Source of the DNA: Fibrobacter sp. UBA4309
GTDB lineage: Bacteria; Fibrobacterota; Fibrobacteria; Fibrobacterales; Fibrobacteraceae
Assembly: GCF_002395745.1 (NCBI RefSeq)
Contig: NZ_DGUN01000075.1
Span: forward strand, 1-64,000
Direction of reading: 5' to 3'
DNA: 64,000 nt
Below, piece by piece: positions 51,125-60,900 of the stretch. Position 1 is the stretch's first letter, and the number at the start of each line of letters is the position of its first letter. The translations under genes and the position numbers were made by a program. The notes beneath the pieces are model-generated. The model was not told the DNA's origin. It did not search any database and saw nothing but the letters and a program-made list of their open reading frames with translations.

Positions 51125-51132
51125 TATATTTA
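51125..51132 (+). promoter_or_regulatory. TATATTTA box 7 nt before a barrel gene
   Basis: One mismatch from TAnnTTTG; reads TATATTTA-CAACGAC-ATG. Another case where the promoter-like box nearly abuts the start codon. Confidence 0.4.
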
Positions 51133-51139
51133 CAACGAC

Positions 51140-51952
51140 ATGAGAATAGCGCCGTGGATAGTGATTGCCCTGAGTCCCCTTGTAGCATGGGGTACGGAAT
51201 TGTTACGCCCTGTCGAGATTCCCGCCACGCGTTTCCAGGTCCTGGGAACCATAGAACTTGACGACGACATATACAGCAGCGACATGACCGTATCGGCGGA
51301 ATATGCCCCCTTCAGGGCGTTCAGCGTCTATACCGATGTCGCCTACCGTTTCTTGAGCTATAGCTACGAATACTCTACCGAGGGTTACATCCACAACTAC
51401 TGCAACCTGCACGTAAACGGTTTCAACGAAAGCTATGTCGGCGCAAAATTCTTTTTCCTCCCGAACTTCGGGCTGAATTTCAACTGGCGCATTCCGCCTG
51501 GCGAAGGTTCGCAGCTGAACCGCTTTCACCGCATGAACATGGAGCCGTTCACGATTTTACGCGTTTCCCGGGACCTGCTTGTCGGAACTTCATTGCGATA
51601 CAACTCGTTCATCGAGGACAACCATTACAAGCCCGGGGATGAAATAGGATTCAAGGCCTCGTTCGTATGGCAGCTCGGCTGGAACGATTCGCTCCACACG
51701 GGATGGCGTCTTTCGGAGGCGTTCCTTTACCAGGTCCGATTCGAGGAATCCGAAAACAGGAACCTCGCGAAACCCTACAGCAAGATGAAGGACAAGTACC
51801 GCGGCATGAAAATCGGTTTTGACGCCTCGCGGTATTTCAACGTATTCGGCCTCCCCCTCGGTATCGGCCTCAACTACGAAATCCACAAGGGAACCCTATT
51901 CGGCTTCGAGACCGGGCATCGTATCGGAATCTATCTACAGGCTTGGAACTAG
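51140..51952 (+). CDS. Small outer-membrane beta-barrel-like protein
   Basis: A 270-residue exported protein with signal peptide (MRIAPWIVIALSPLVAWG) and alternating aromatic strands (YTDVAYRFLSYSYEYSTEGY, AKFFFLPNFGLNFNWRIP, GIGLNYEIHKGTLFGFETGH), consistent with an outer-membrane barrel of about 12 strands. I do not recognise a family. It ends QAWN, not the usual Phe. Its stop lies 8 bp from the convergent ahbAB stop. Function unknown. Confidence 0.65.
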   Translation: MRIAPWIVIALSPLVAWGTELLRPVEIPATRFQVLGTIELDDDIYSSDMTVSAEYAPFRAFSVYTDVAYRFLSYSYEYSTEGYIHNYCNLHVNGFNESYVGAKFFFLPNFGLNFNWRIPPGEGSQLNRFHRMNMEPFTILRVSRDLLVGTSLRYNSFIEDNHYKPGDEIGFKASFVWQLGWNDSLHTGWRLSEAFLYQVRFEESENRNLAKPYSKMKDKYRGMKIGFDASRYFNVFGLPLGIGLNYEIHKGTLFGFETGHRIGIYLQAWN

Positions 51953-51960
51953 AAATCTTT

Positions 51961-52929
51961 CTAGGCAAAGAACACGAAACTCGTCTTCTTGAGTTCGCGC
52001 ACGGAATGGAGAACAGCGTAATCGGGATTGCCGATGGAAAGCGCGGCTTCCTCGATGTACTTTTCAAGTTCGGCGGCCGACTGCGCATGCATCATGGCAT
52101 AGAGCGTGTACGGAAAGCCTTCGAACGCAGGCCGCTCGTAGCAATGCGACACGTGAGGATTTTTAGCGAGGACGGCGCCACTTCCTGCTTCCGAGTTCCG
52201 ACTGTCTACTACATCGAAGCAGACCATCGCGTTGTAGGCAAAGCCCGCCTCCTGGTGCCTGAGAACAGCCCCGAAACGGCGCATAAGGCCGCCCGCAATA
52301 TCGCCACGGAGTTCTTCGACAGAAACGCCCCAGTCGGCGTAAGGCGTGAGCGTGTGCGGAATATCGCCACAGGCGGTGCGGATTCGAACCTTGTCTGCTG
52401 AAGAAAGTTCTGCACGCGGTCCAACTGCATTCTCCCTGCGTACTGCCAGCTGCCCACTGTCTACTGGCGCGCCAGCGCTCCTCATTACCGTATCGATCTT
52501 GAACTTCTTTGTCACCGAAAGGACGTGTACATCGTGCAAGTCCGTTTCTGCACAGAGTTTGTCAATCACCGCGCGGATTTCGTCTTCGGATTCGGCAATG
52601 ACGGTAAACCACACGTTATATTCATGGGAGCGCACGTAGTTATGCGTGATAGCCGGAACCGCGTTCACCGCGGCGGTAAACTTGTCAATGTCGGCTACCT
52701 TGCCCGCACAAAGCCTCGAGATAAAGCCGAGACGGGCAGAATCATAAATTCCCCCGAGCCTGCGGATAATACCGGAATTACGAAGATTCTCGACTGCCTC
52801 AAAGACTGCCTGTTCCGTGACGGCCTCGCCCTGCGCGCCGAACATATCCGCAAGCACCTTGTACGGGCGCTCCTCCAGCGGGAAGGCGTCCTGGATGACA
52901 GAGAGAAGATGCTGTTCAAGCGCAGTCAT
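51961..52929 (-). CDS. Fused siroheme decarboxylase AhbA-AhbB
   Basis: A 322-residue protein with two AsnC/Lrp-like halves, each with the siroheme decarboxylase signature: IRRLGGIYDSARLGF (about 55-69) and MRRFGAVLRHQEAGF (about 212-226). AhbA and AhbB are normally separate subunits that decarboxylate siroheme to 12,18-didecarboxysiroheme. The linker (about 160-178, SAGAPVDSGQLAVRRENA) and a segment VVDSRNSEAGSG are encoded by heptad-like DNA (TACTGCC AGCTGCC CACTGTC TACTGGC at 52438-52465). The ATG at 52929 lacks a clear ribosome site. Located after ahbC on the same strand. Confidence 0.85.
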   Translation of the reverse strand: MTALEQHLLSVIQDAFPLEERPYKVLADMFGAQGEAVTEQAVFEAVENLRNSGIIRRLGGIYDSARLGFISRLCAGKVADIDKFTAAVNAVPAITHNYVRSHEYNVWFTVIAESEDEIRAVIDKLCAETDLHDVHVLSVTKKFKIDTVMRSAGAPVDSGQLAVRRENAVGPRAELSSADKVRIRTACGDIPHTLTPYADWGVSVEELRGDIAGGLMRRFGAVLRHQEAGFAYNAMVCFDVVDSRNSEAGSGAVLAKNPHVSHCYERPAFEGFPYTLYAMMHAQSAAELEKYIEEAALSIGNPDYAVLHSVRELKKTSFVFFA

Positions 52930-52943
52930 ATTCAATGTGAAGT

Positions 52944-53034
52944 GAGAAGTGAAAAACTGATTGATAATTGATGATTGATAATTGATAATTTCACATCATC
53001 CATCATCCATTATCAATTATCCATTAATCTCCGC
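52944..53034. repeat. ATTGATA heptad hairpin between ahbC and ahbAB
   Basis: ATTGATA ATTGATG ATTGATA ATTGATA facing ATCATCC ATCATCC ATTATCA ATTATCC, arms nearly reverse complementary with about one mismatch per heptad. On the minus strand the hairpin follows the ahbC stop and is followed by CAGTTTTTC, so it might act as a terminator or processing site. Confidence 0.75.
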
Positions 53035-54189
53035 GTCCGTCAAATAACATGCCGGGTCCTGTTCCCAGAAGTCGCCGGTCACCGCCTCGGCGCGGGTACG
53101 GAAGTTGCCGTTGCACAGGTTCAGGTAGGCGCACTTGGGGCAGCGTCCCTTCAAAATCGGCTTCCTGTTCTTGAGGCCCGCCATGATCGGGTTCGATTCG
53201 TCGCTCCAGATTTCGCCAAAACTCTTCTCGCGCACGTTGCCGAGCGTGATGTACTGCGTGAACTGGTCGGGGTGAACGTTACCGATGCTGTCGATGTTGC
53301 CGAACGCCATGCCGCTGCGGTTACCGCCGTTACGCTGGATAAGTTCCAGCACCTTAGCCGCACGGGCAGGGTCTTCGCGCTTCATGCGCAAGTACAGGTA
53401 GACGGCGTCGGCATGGTTGTCGACGGTCAGGATTTCCTTGTCGATGCCGCGTTTCTTGAAGTCGAGCGTGCGGTCGATAATCAAGTCCATCGCCTTGCGG
53501 CTTTCTTCATGGTTCAGGTCGTTCTCGACCATCGCGGAACCGCGACCGCTATAGACCAAGTGATAGAAGCACACGCGGTCAATATTCTCGCTTTCGAGCA
53601 AGTCGAAAATCGCGTTCAGGTCCTGCACGTTGTAGCGCGTAATCGTAAAGCGGAGTCCCACCTTCTGGCCCGTCGCCACGCAGTTGCGGATGCCGCGGAG
53701 AGCAAGCCTGTAGGCGCCCTCCTTGCCGCGGAACTTGTCGTGCGTCGTCTCGCAGCCATCCAGGCTGATGCCCACGTAGCCTACGCCCATGTCCTTGAGT
53801 TTCTGGGCCACGTCAGGCGTAATGCAAGTTCCGTTCGTGCTGATGGTCGGGCGGATGCCCTTGGAGGCCGCATAGTTCGCAAGTTCAAAAAAATCGGGGC
53901 GAAGCAAGGGCTCGCCACCGCTGAAGAGGATTACCGGCACCTTGAAATCGGCCAACTGGTCAATGAGGGCGATTCCCTCTTCGTGGGTCAATTCGTTCTG
54001 GTACTTGATAGCCTCGGAACGGGCATAGCAGTGTACGCAACTCAAATTGCAAGTCTTGGTGCAGTTCCACACCACCACGGGGCCGCGGCCCGGCGCCACG
54101 CCATTCTTGCATTCATGCGCCTTAGGTTCGTAACGCAGTTGGTCGCCGTAATTCGGGGAATCCATCAAAAGCTTGGTAATGCTAATCAT
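53017..54189 (-). CDS. ahbC: AhbC-like radical SAM protein of heme synthesis
   Basis: A 390-residue radical SAM/SPASM protein. The N-terminal MISITKLLMDSPNYGDQLRY and VVVWNCTKTCNLSCVHCYA (Cys47, Cys51, Cys54) match AhbC, which removes acetate side chains from didecarboxysiroheme to give Fe-coproporphyrin III. FSGGEPLLRPDFFEL and the C-terminal KGRCPKCAYLNLCNGNFRTR (second cluster) agree. The ATG at 54189 is chosen; a GTG 6 bp upstream overlaps a TAGATTTG box that ends 5 nt before the ATG. Upstream of ahbAB on the same strand. Confidence 0.85.
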   Translation of the reverse strand: MISITKLLMDSPNYGDQLRYEPKAHECKNGVAPGRGPVVVWNCTKTCNLSCVHCYARSEAIKYQNELTHEEGIALIDQLADFKVPVILFSGGEPLLRPDFFELANYAASKGIRPTISTNGTCITPDVAQKLKDMGVGYVGISLDGCETTHDKFRGKEGAYRLALRGIRNCVATGQKVGLRFTITRYNVQDLNAIFDLLESENIDRVCFYHLVYSGRGSAMVENDLNHEESRKAMDLIIDRTLDFKKRGIDKEILTVDNHADAVYLYLRMKREDPARAAKVLELIQRNGGNRSGMAFGNIDSIGNVHPDQFTQYITLGNVREKSFGEIWSDESNPIMAGLKNRKPILKGRCPKCAYLNLCNGNFRTRAEAVTGDFWEQDPACYLTDAEING

Positions 54190-54194
54190 AGGCA

Positions 54195-54202
54195 CAAATC
54201 TA
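54195..54202 (-). promoter_or_regulatory. TAGATTTG box 5 nt before ahbC start
   Basis: An exact TAnnTTTG match; reads TAGATTTG-TGCCT-ATG. A leaderless ahbC transcript would follow. Confidence 0.5.
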
Positions 54203-54212
54203 GAAATTTACA

Positions 54213-54246
54213 ACAGAAAACGCCCCACTCACGTGGGACGTTTTCA
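54213..54246. terminator. Rho-independent terminator
   Basis: AAAACGCCCCAC facing GTGGGACGTTTT with one mismatch and a 4-nt loop, flanked by A and T runs. It ends the 101-residue protein gene on the minus strand. Confidence 0.7.
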
Positions 54247-54267
54247 AATTCAGAAGTATAAGCAGCT

Positions 54268-54573
54268 TTACTTTTCAGCAGCGAATTTCTTGGAAGCGGC
54301 CTTGACCTTCGGGTCGTTCTGGGCTTCCTTGATCTTCTGCTTGATGCCGTCCTCAATAGACTTCTTGAGTTTTGCGGCGAGTGCGGGGAAACGTTCTTCC
54401 AGGGAATCACTGAAGACGGCCGGCTTCTTGGCTGCAGGGGCGCTACCCTTGCGCTTGGCGTTCAACGGACGCTTTTTCTTGGCCGGGGCCTTCTTTTCTT
54501 GGGATTTTTCTGTAGATTTCGGTTCCTGAGGCTTGACTTCTTCTGTGGATTTGACTTCTGTTTCTTCTGCCAT
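54268..54573 (-). CDS. Basic Lys/Ala/Pro-rich protein
   Basis: A 101-residue protein in two parts. Residues 1-50 are disordered, first acidic (MAEETEVKSTEEVKPQEPKS) then strongly basic (KKAPAKKKRPLNAKRKGSAP). Residues 52-101 form one or two amphipathic helices (SLEERFPALAAKLKKSIEDG, IKQKIKEAQNDPKVKAASKK). The AKKKRP-type tract resembles histone-H1-like nucleic-acid-binding tails. No family recognised. GAGG precedes the ATG and a TATCTTTG box lies at 54609-54616, with its own terminator, so it is a separate and probably well-expressed unit. Confidence 0.65.
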   Translation of the reverse strand: MAEETEVKSTEEVKPQEPKSTEKSQEKKAPAKKKRPLNAKRKGSAPAAKKPAVFSDSLEERFPALAAKLKKSIEDGIKQKIKEAQNDPKVKAASKKFAAEK

Positions 54574-54608
54574 AATATACCTCTTGGAAAATGATTAATA
54601 GACGCGCC

Positions 54609-54616
54609 CAAAGATA
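54609..54616 (-). promoter_or_regulatory. TATCTTTG promoter box
   Basis: An exact TAnnTTTG match 35 nt before the start of the basic 101-residue protein. Confidence 0.5.
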
Positions 54617-54635
54617 GTAATTTTTGGCAAAAATA

Positions 54636-56564
54636 TCAAGTCGGCCCGGTTCTGTTCTCCAGCCAATGCGCAAGGACTGTGATATCAGCGGGGCGAACGC
54701 CCGGTATGCGGCTCGCCTGGCCAAGCGTAAGGGGCTTGTGGGCATTGAGGCGCTGGCGGCTCTCGATACTGATGGCGGTCACCTGCATGTAGTCAAAGTC
54801 TTCGGGCAGGCGCACGGACTCCATCTTCTTCTGCTCCACAATTTCCCGTTCCTGGCGGTCGAAGAATCCGGCATAGAGTTCCTGGGCGTACATGTACCAC
54901 TGGTCGCGACGGGTGAGCTGCATATCGGGCAGGGCCACCTTGAAGAACGCCTCGGGATTGATGCCTGGGCGGCGGAACACGTTCATCCAGCGGGTGCGTT
55001 CGGTCGCAAGCGCCTGCCCCCCCGGAGCGAGAATCTCGTTCGCCTGTTCTGGCGTGGCGGATTCCTCCACCATGCGGGTGCGGGCAGATTCCATCAAGGC
55101 GCGGCGGCGCATCCAGTCATCATAGTCGCTGTCCGAAATCATGCCAATGTCATGCGCACGTTCCTTGAGGCGCATTTCGGCGTTGTCGCTGCGCAGGAAC
55201 AGTCTGTATTCGGCGCGGCTCGTGAACATCCTGTAAGGCTCGTCGAGCAGGATGTTCGACAGGTCGTCCGCCATTACCCCCAGGTAACTGTCGGAACGAC
55301 CTAAAATAAAGGGGCCCTCCCCCTTTATTTTGAGAGCCGCGTTGATGCCCGCCAGGAGTCCCTGGCCCGCAGCCTCCTCGTAGCCGCTCGTACCACAGAC
55401 CTGACCCGCGAAATAGAGTCCCGGGACCTTCTTGCATTCGAACGTCGGGTAGAGCTGTGTGGCGTCAACCGAATCGTACTCCACCGCGTAGCCTATCTGC
55501 AGCACTCGGGCGCGGGTAAGTCCCGGAATCGTGTGGATGGCGGCGAGCTGGATGTCGGCAGGCAGGCTCGAGCTGAACCCGTTGATGTACACGCGGCCGA
55601 TGTCCGCCTGTTCCGGTTCCAGGAAAAGCTGATGGCCGTCGCGGTCGCCAAAGCGGTTGATCTTGTCCTCGATGCTCGGACAGTAGCGCGGTCCCTTGCC
55701 GTGGATGCGACCGCTGAACATGGGACTATCCTTGAATCCGCTCCGCAGTATCTCGTGCGTCTTGATGTTCGTACGCGTAATCCAGCACACGCAATCGTTG
55801 CGGACGAACCCGTTCGTCGGGTCTCCCCAGAAAAAGTCGGCTCCCCGGCCAGGGACGGTTTCTGCCAGATGGCGGTCGCTCATGGGCCAAGCAATCTCGT
55901 CGCCACGCTGCACCTCGCATTCGCCGAAGTCGATGGAATCGGGATCGAGCCTGCTGGGCGTCCCCGTCTTGAGGCGGCGCAAGGCGATTCCATGCTTCGC
56001 GAGGCTTTCCGAAAGCTTGTCGGCACTCGGCTCGCCCACTCGCCCACCGATACTCGTTTCAAGTCCGGTGAACATCTTGGAGGCAAGGAAGGTACCGCTC
56101 GTAATCACGAGAGAGCGTGTCACATAGCGTTCGCCGTTCAGGAGCGTAAGTTCCAGGCGTCCGTCCGCCATGCGTTCGAACGCGGCAAGTTCCCCCTGGA
56201 TTACAGAGAGTCCGGGAAGATTCGTGACGACGTCACGCGCCACCTCGCTGTAATACTTCATGTCGCACTGGGCGCGCGGCCCCCACACGGCGGGTCCCTT
56301 GCTCATGTTGAGCATGCGGAACTGGATGCCCGCCTTGTCGGTCAAGAGCCCCATCAGGCCACCGAGCGCGTCGATGTCACGCACAATCTGGCCCTTGGCC
56401 ACCCCGCCTACGGCCGGATTACAGCTCATACGCCCGATGGCGTTTATATCCATCGTGAGCATGGCTGTCTTAACGCCGAGCTTCCAAGCGGCGTGCGTCG
56501 CCTCGATGCCGGCATGACCGCCACCGACGACGACGACATCATATTGTGAAACTACAGATGACAA
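54636..56564 (-). CDS. mnmG: tRNA U34 carboxymethylaminomethyl-modification enzyme MnmG
   Basis: A 642-residue FAD protein that with MnmE modifies wobble uridine 34. The FAD site is VVVVGGGHAGIEATHAAWKL; MSCNPAVGGVAKGQIVRDID and GRMSCNP region, AGQVCGTSGYEEAAGQGLLA, and the C-terminal helical domain ending ITVLAHWLENR are typical. No ATG is available at the right place; the TTG at 56564 lies 8 residues before the FAD motif, as expected, and 8 bp after the upstream stop, so TTG initiation is likely. mnmE is not in the window. Confidence 0.94.
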   Translation of the reverse strand: MSSVVSQYDVVVVGGGHAGIEATHAAWKLGVKTAMLTMDINAIGRMSCNPAVGGVAKGQIVRDIDALGGLMGLLTDKAGIQFRMLNMSKGPAVWGPRAQCDMKYYSEVARDVVTNLPGLSVIQGELAAFERMADGRLELTLLNGERYVTRSLVITSGTFLASKMFTGLETSIGGRVGEPSADKLSESLAKHGIALRRLKTGTPSRLDPDSIDFGECEVQRGDEIAWPMSDRHLAETVPGRGADFFWGDPTNGFVRNDCVCWITRTNIKTHEILRSGFKDSPMFSGRIHGKGPRYCPSIEDKINRFGDRDGHQLFLEPEQADIGRVYINGFSSSLPADIQLAAIHTIPGLTRARVLQIGYAVEYDSVDATQLYPTFECKKVPGLYFAGQVCGTSGYEEAAGQGLLAGINAALKIKGEGPFILGRSDSYLGVMADDLSNILLDEPYRMFTSRAEYRLFLRSDNAEMRLKERAHDIGMISDSDYDDWMRRRALMESARTRMVEESATPEQANEILAPGGQALATERTRWMNVFRRPGINPEAFFKVALPDMQLTRRDQWYMYAQELYAGFFDRQEREIVEQKKMESVRLPEDFDYMQVTAISIESRQRLNAHKPLTLGQASRIPGVRPADITVLAHWLENRTGPT

Positions 56565-56572
56565 TCCGCAAA

Positions 56573-57892
56573 TTACTTCGCTGCAGGAGCAGGAGCCGGT
56601 GCAGGTGCCGGAGCGGCAGCGGCAGGCTTGAGCGTATCAACCTGTGCCGGAGCCGGCGGTTCAACCTTCCATTCCACGTTCTTGCCGTCGAGGAGTTCAG
56701 CGATTTCCTTCTTGAGGTCTTCCTTTTCCTTCTCGAAGGCGGCGTACTGCTTGTAGGTGCCGTCCGGATTCACGAGGTAAATCTTGGGAACGTAACCGTC
56801 GCTGTAGAGTTCACCGAACTGGCGGGATTCATCCCACACGACCTTCTCGTTGTCGTCGTAACCGGCGTTGTCGGTGAACTTGCGGATACCGGACTTGTTG
56901 TTGCCACCGCTGAACACGGTAATGGCGGTCAGGCCCTTCGGCACGAATTCCTTGGCCATTTCCACAACCTGCGGTGCGGCATGGGCGCAATGACCGCAAG
57001 TGGCGGAGAAGTAAGAGATGAGGAGCGGCTTGCCGGCATAGGCTTCAAGGTTTTCGTCCTTCGTAGAAATACCGGTCACCTTCACCTTGAAATTAATCTT
57101 CACGGGCATGCCGTTCGGGAGCGTGTCGCCACGGAGACCGGCAACGGCTTCCTTGAGCTTGGCTTCTTCTTCCTGGGCCTTCTTCATAGCCTCTTCGCGG
57201 AGGACCTTCATCTTCTCGTTGTAGCGTTCGCCCACAGCCTTGAGGGAATCTTCGGGCAGCGGCATCACGAAGCTGGAATCACGGACCTTGGCCGCGGCAT
57301 CCTTGACACCGAGAATAAAGTATTCATGATCGAATTCGGTCTGGAACTGGGCGCCGATATTCATCAGCTGGTTGCTGAACTGCATACCCAAGAGGTAAGA
57401 GAACTTCTGGTTTTCGGTCGGATTTTCACCCAAGACGACCGGCTGGTTCGTAACAGGAGCTTCCGGTTCCATCGGGAACGCCTTCAAGACGGAGTCGACA
57501 TAGGCGCGGAACTTGGCCTGGTCGCCGCCAATAGCGGCAACAGCGGCGCTATCCGGCTGGGCCTTGCCCAAACGGGCGCGGACCTTCATATTGTAACGGT
57601 TGGCAATCACATTGAGCGAGTCCACGGGAATCTGGACCTTGAAAGTCGAATCCTTGGAAGACTTGATGTTGTCGCGAATAGCCTGAATAACGAAATCCTG
57701 ATTGATATGCTCACCCACCTGGCGCGGAAGTATCGAGAAATTCTGGGTCCCGAACTGCGTACCGAGCATATAGGCAAATTTCTGGTCATCAGTACTATTT
57801 GCGGAAATAGCCGCCTCTGTCTTGGACTGTTGGTTATTGCAGGCAATCAAGGCAAGAGCACAGGCACCGAATACAATAATTTTTGATTTCAT
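56573..57892 (-). CDS. Lipoprotein with two FKBP_N-like regions and a thioredoxin domain
   Basis: A 439-residue lipoprotein (lipobox ALIAC, Cys18). Two repeats resemble the N-terminal dimerisation region of FkpA/Mip peptidyl-prolyl isomerases: DDQKFAYMLGTQFGTQNFSI (about 35-54) and ENQKFSYLLGMQFSNQLMNI (about 160-180). There is no isomerase domain; instead a TlpA-like thioredoxin domain follows with active site ATCGHCAHAAPQ (CxxC). The tail is a run of Pro/Ala repeats. It would reduce or isomerise disulfides in the periplasm. It lies 8 bp before mnmG. Confidence 0.78.
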   Translation of the reverse strand: MKSKIIVFGACALALIACNNQQSKTEAAISANSTDDQKFAYMLGTQFGTQNFSILPRQVGEHINQDFVIQAIRDNIKSSKDSTFKVQIPVDSLNVIANRYNMKVRARLGKAQPDSAAVAAIGGDQAKFRAYVDSVLKAFPMEPEAPVTNQPVVLGENPTENQKFSYLLGMQFSNQLMNIGAQFQTEFDHEYFILGVKDAAAKVRDSSFVMPLPEDSLKAVGERYNEKMKVLREEAMKKAQEEEAKLKEAVAGLRGDTLPNGMPVKINFKVKVTGISTKDENLEAYAGKPLLISYFSATCGHCAHAAPQVVEMAKEFVPKGLTAITVFSGGNNKSGIRKFTDNAGYDDNEKVVWDESRQFGELYSDGYVPKIYLVNPDGTYKQYAAFEKEKEDLKKEIAELLDGKNVEWKVEPPAPAQVDTLKPAAAAPAPAPAPAPAAK

Positions 57893-57942
57893 CTTTAGGC
57901 TTCCTTTATTAAAACTTGCAGATACAAAATAGCAAAAACCGA

Positions 57943-60900
57943 CTACTTCGAGAACGCCCTAAAACATTCCAGGGTTCTTTCGGCGACCATCTCGGGATCG
58001 CTCGTGCCAAGCTCGATTACGGCCTGAACCGGAGTTACATTCAAAAGGCGCATCGGATACGGCGACGCCGGGCACATTCCCAGGAGTTCCCTCGGGTCCG
58101 GGGGCGGATATTCGCTAAATGTAACCGCAAGTATACCTTTACGCTGCTGCAACCCCTGGACGCGCATCCGCCCGGCCAAGAGCCCAATTTCGGAGACTTT
58201 CATCAGCATTTTCGCCGGCGACGGGACTTCGCCGAAACGGTCCTCGAGTTCCTGCAAGATGCTCTCCACCTCGGCGGTAGATGCGATGCGAGCAATCCTC
58301 TGGTACAGCGATATGCGGGTAAGGCCGTCCTGGATGTAATCTTCGGGCAGGTAAGCGTCTACGCCGATTTCGACTCGCGGCTGGATAGGCTTGTCCGAAG
58401 GCGCCCCGCGCAGCTGTTCCACGGCCTCGCGGACCATCCTTATGTAGGTCTCGAAACCGACTTCGGCAATAAATCCGTGCTGTTCTTCGCCCAGCAGGTT
58501 CCCCGCGCCGCGGATATCTAGGTCGCGCATGGCAAGCTGATAACCGCTACCGAGGTCGGTATACTGTTCCAGCGCCTTGAGACGGCGCATCGATTCTGCC
58601 GAAATCTCGTTATGCGGAGGAATCACGAGGAATGCCTTCGCCAAAACATCGCTACGGCCAACACGCCCGCGCATCTGGTAAAGCTGGCTTATGCCAAAAT
58701 GATGCGCGTTCATGATGATTATGGTATTCGCGTTCGGGACGTCCAGACCCGACTCGATAATGCTCGTACTCACCAGGATGTCAAATTCCTTGCTCAAGAA
58801 GGCGTTCATCACGCGTTCCAGTTCGCGATCTTCCATTTGGCCATGGGCGACGGCCACGCGGGCGTTCGGGACCCAGCGTTCCACGTCTTCGGCAAGCATG
58901 TTGATGCTCTGGACACGGTCATTCACGATAAAGACCTGCCCTCCGCGCGAAAGTTCGTCTTCTATCGCAGCCGTAAGCACGACGTCGTCGCGTTTCATGA
59001 GTTTCGTCTCTACGGGCAGACGGTTCATCGGCGCCGTATTGATGAGGGAGATATCGCGGACGCCGGTCATGCTCAGCTGCAGGGACCTCGGGATCGGCGT
59101 AGCGCTCATGCTGATCGTATCGACAGCCAAGCGGAACTCACGGAGTTTTTCCTTCTGCTTTACACCGAATTTCTGTTCTTCGTCGATGATGAGCAGTCCC
59201 AAGTCCTTGAACTGGTTCTTCTCGCTGAGCAAGGCGTGCGTACCGACGACAATGTCGATAGAGCCTTCGGCAAGCTGCTTGAAAATTTCCTTCTTTTCCT
59301 TCGGACTCCTGTAACGGTTCACCAGGGCGATTCTTACCGGGAATGAGGCGAAGCGTTCCTTGAAATTCTCGAAATGCTGTGCTGCAAGGATAGTTGTCGG
59401 CACCAGGATGGCCACCTGTTTCTTGGCACAGACGCACTTGAAGGCGGCTCGCATGGCGACTTCGGTCTTTCCGAACCCGACATCGCCACAGACAAGGCGG
59501 TCCATCGGTCGCCGCGCTTCCATGTCGCGCATGATATCGGTCGTAGCCTTGATCTGGTCGGGAGTCGGCTCGTATTCGAACGCATCGTCAAACTCCTTCT
59601 GCATCTTGGGATTGGGCGGAAAGCCGAAGCCCTCTATCAGTTCGCGCTTGGCGTAGAGTTCCACGAGCTCGCGGGCAATCTGGACGACCTTCTTCTTGAC
59701 GCGCTTCTTGAGATTTTCCCAGTTCTTGCTTCCGAGCTTGTCCAGGACAGGAATCTTGTCTTCGGAAGGATTGAGACGGTCAATCTTCCTCAAGTCGGAA
59801 ACGGGAAATTTCAGGCGGTCGCCGCCCGCATATTCCAGGAGAGCGCAGTCCACCATGCCGCCGTTGACTTCGACACGAACCAAACCCAGATAACGGCCGA
59901 CGCCGTGATCCTCGTGGGCCACGAAATCGCCGCGGGAGAGCGATTCCACCATGAGCGCGCTCGCTACGGAACCCGCAATCTGGCGCTTACGGTGCTTATT
60001 GGCATGGCGATTGAATATTCTCGTTTCGGTAAGGAAGGCGATTTTTTCGTCGTTGAGCCAGAATCCTTCCGTGAGATTGCCGACAAAGTAATCCTCGATT
60101 TGGAGGTACTCGAAAACATGGCGCAACCGCGTCAAGGCTCCCGGCGTAGGGGCAACGACATACACGCGGCCACCGGCGGCGGTAAAGTCCTCGATTTGCC
60201 TTGCGACAGCTTCCGTGCCGGTGCTAGAAAAGTCCTGCGGTTTCAGGTCTACGTTGATCCAGGAACTCGAATCGGCGCTCACGCGGGTCATGTCCAGGCA
60301 GGACCGCCCCGGGAAATTTCTGGAAAGTTCGCCGAAGTTCCACCAGAGCTTATCCGGCGAAGCCACGGCAGCAGCGGAACCCTTGATTTCGTCGTAAACT
60401 TCGCCATATCCCTGGTACAGCCTGGAAGCCATTTCCGAAAGCCCGGAAAGTTCCTCGAACACAAGCGAACAACCCGGCAGATAGTCCAGAAGGCTATATC
60501 CCAGGGACTGGTAGTCCGCACGATTCCACCAGATTCCCGAAAGGTCGGAACCGAACTTGGTCAAGACCTCGCCCGGCAAAGTAAACTCGCCCATCGGGTA
60601 AATGCTCACCCGGTCCATCTTATCGATGGAGCGCTGCGTAAAGATGTCGAACGTGCGTATGGATTCGACCTCGTCGCCATAGAACTCGATACGGATAGGA
60701 TGCGGGAACAGGAAGCAGTTTATGTCGACAATGCAACCGCGGATAGAGAATTCGCCGACAGCGCTGACCAGGGGCTGTTCGTTGAAGCCATGGTCCAGGA
60801 GCCACGGTCTAAGCGACGCCGGGTCGAAAACATCCCCCACCTTGATCTTGCGGAATTCCTTTTGGACGGTTCCCGGTGCAGGGAGCTTTATCAGCAACGC

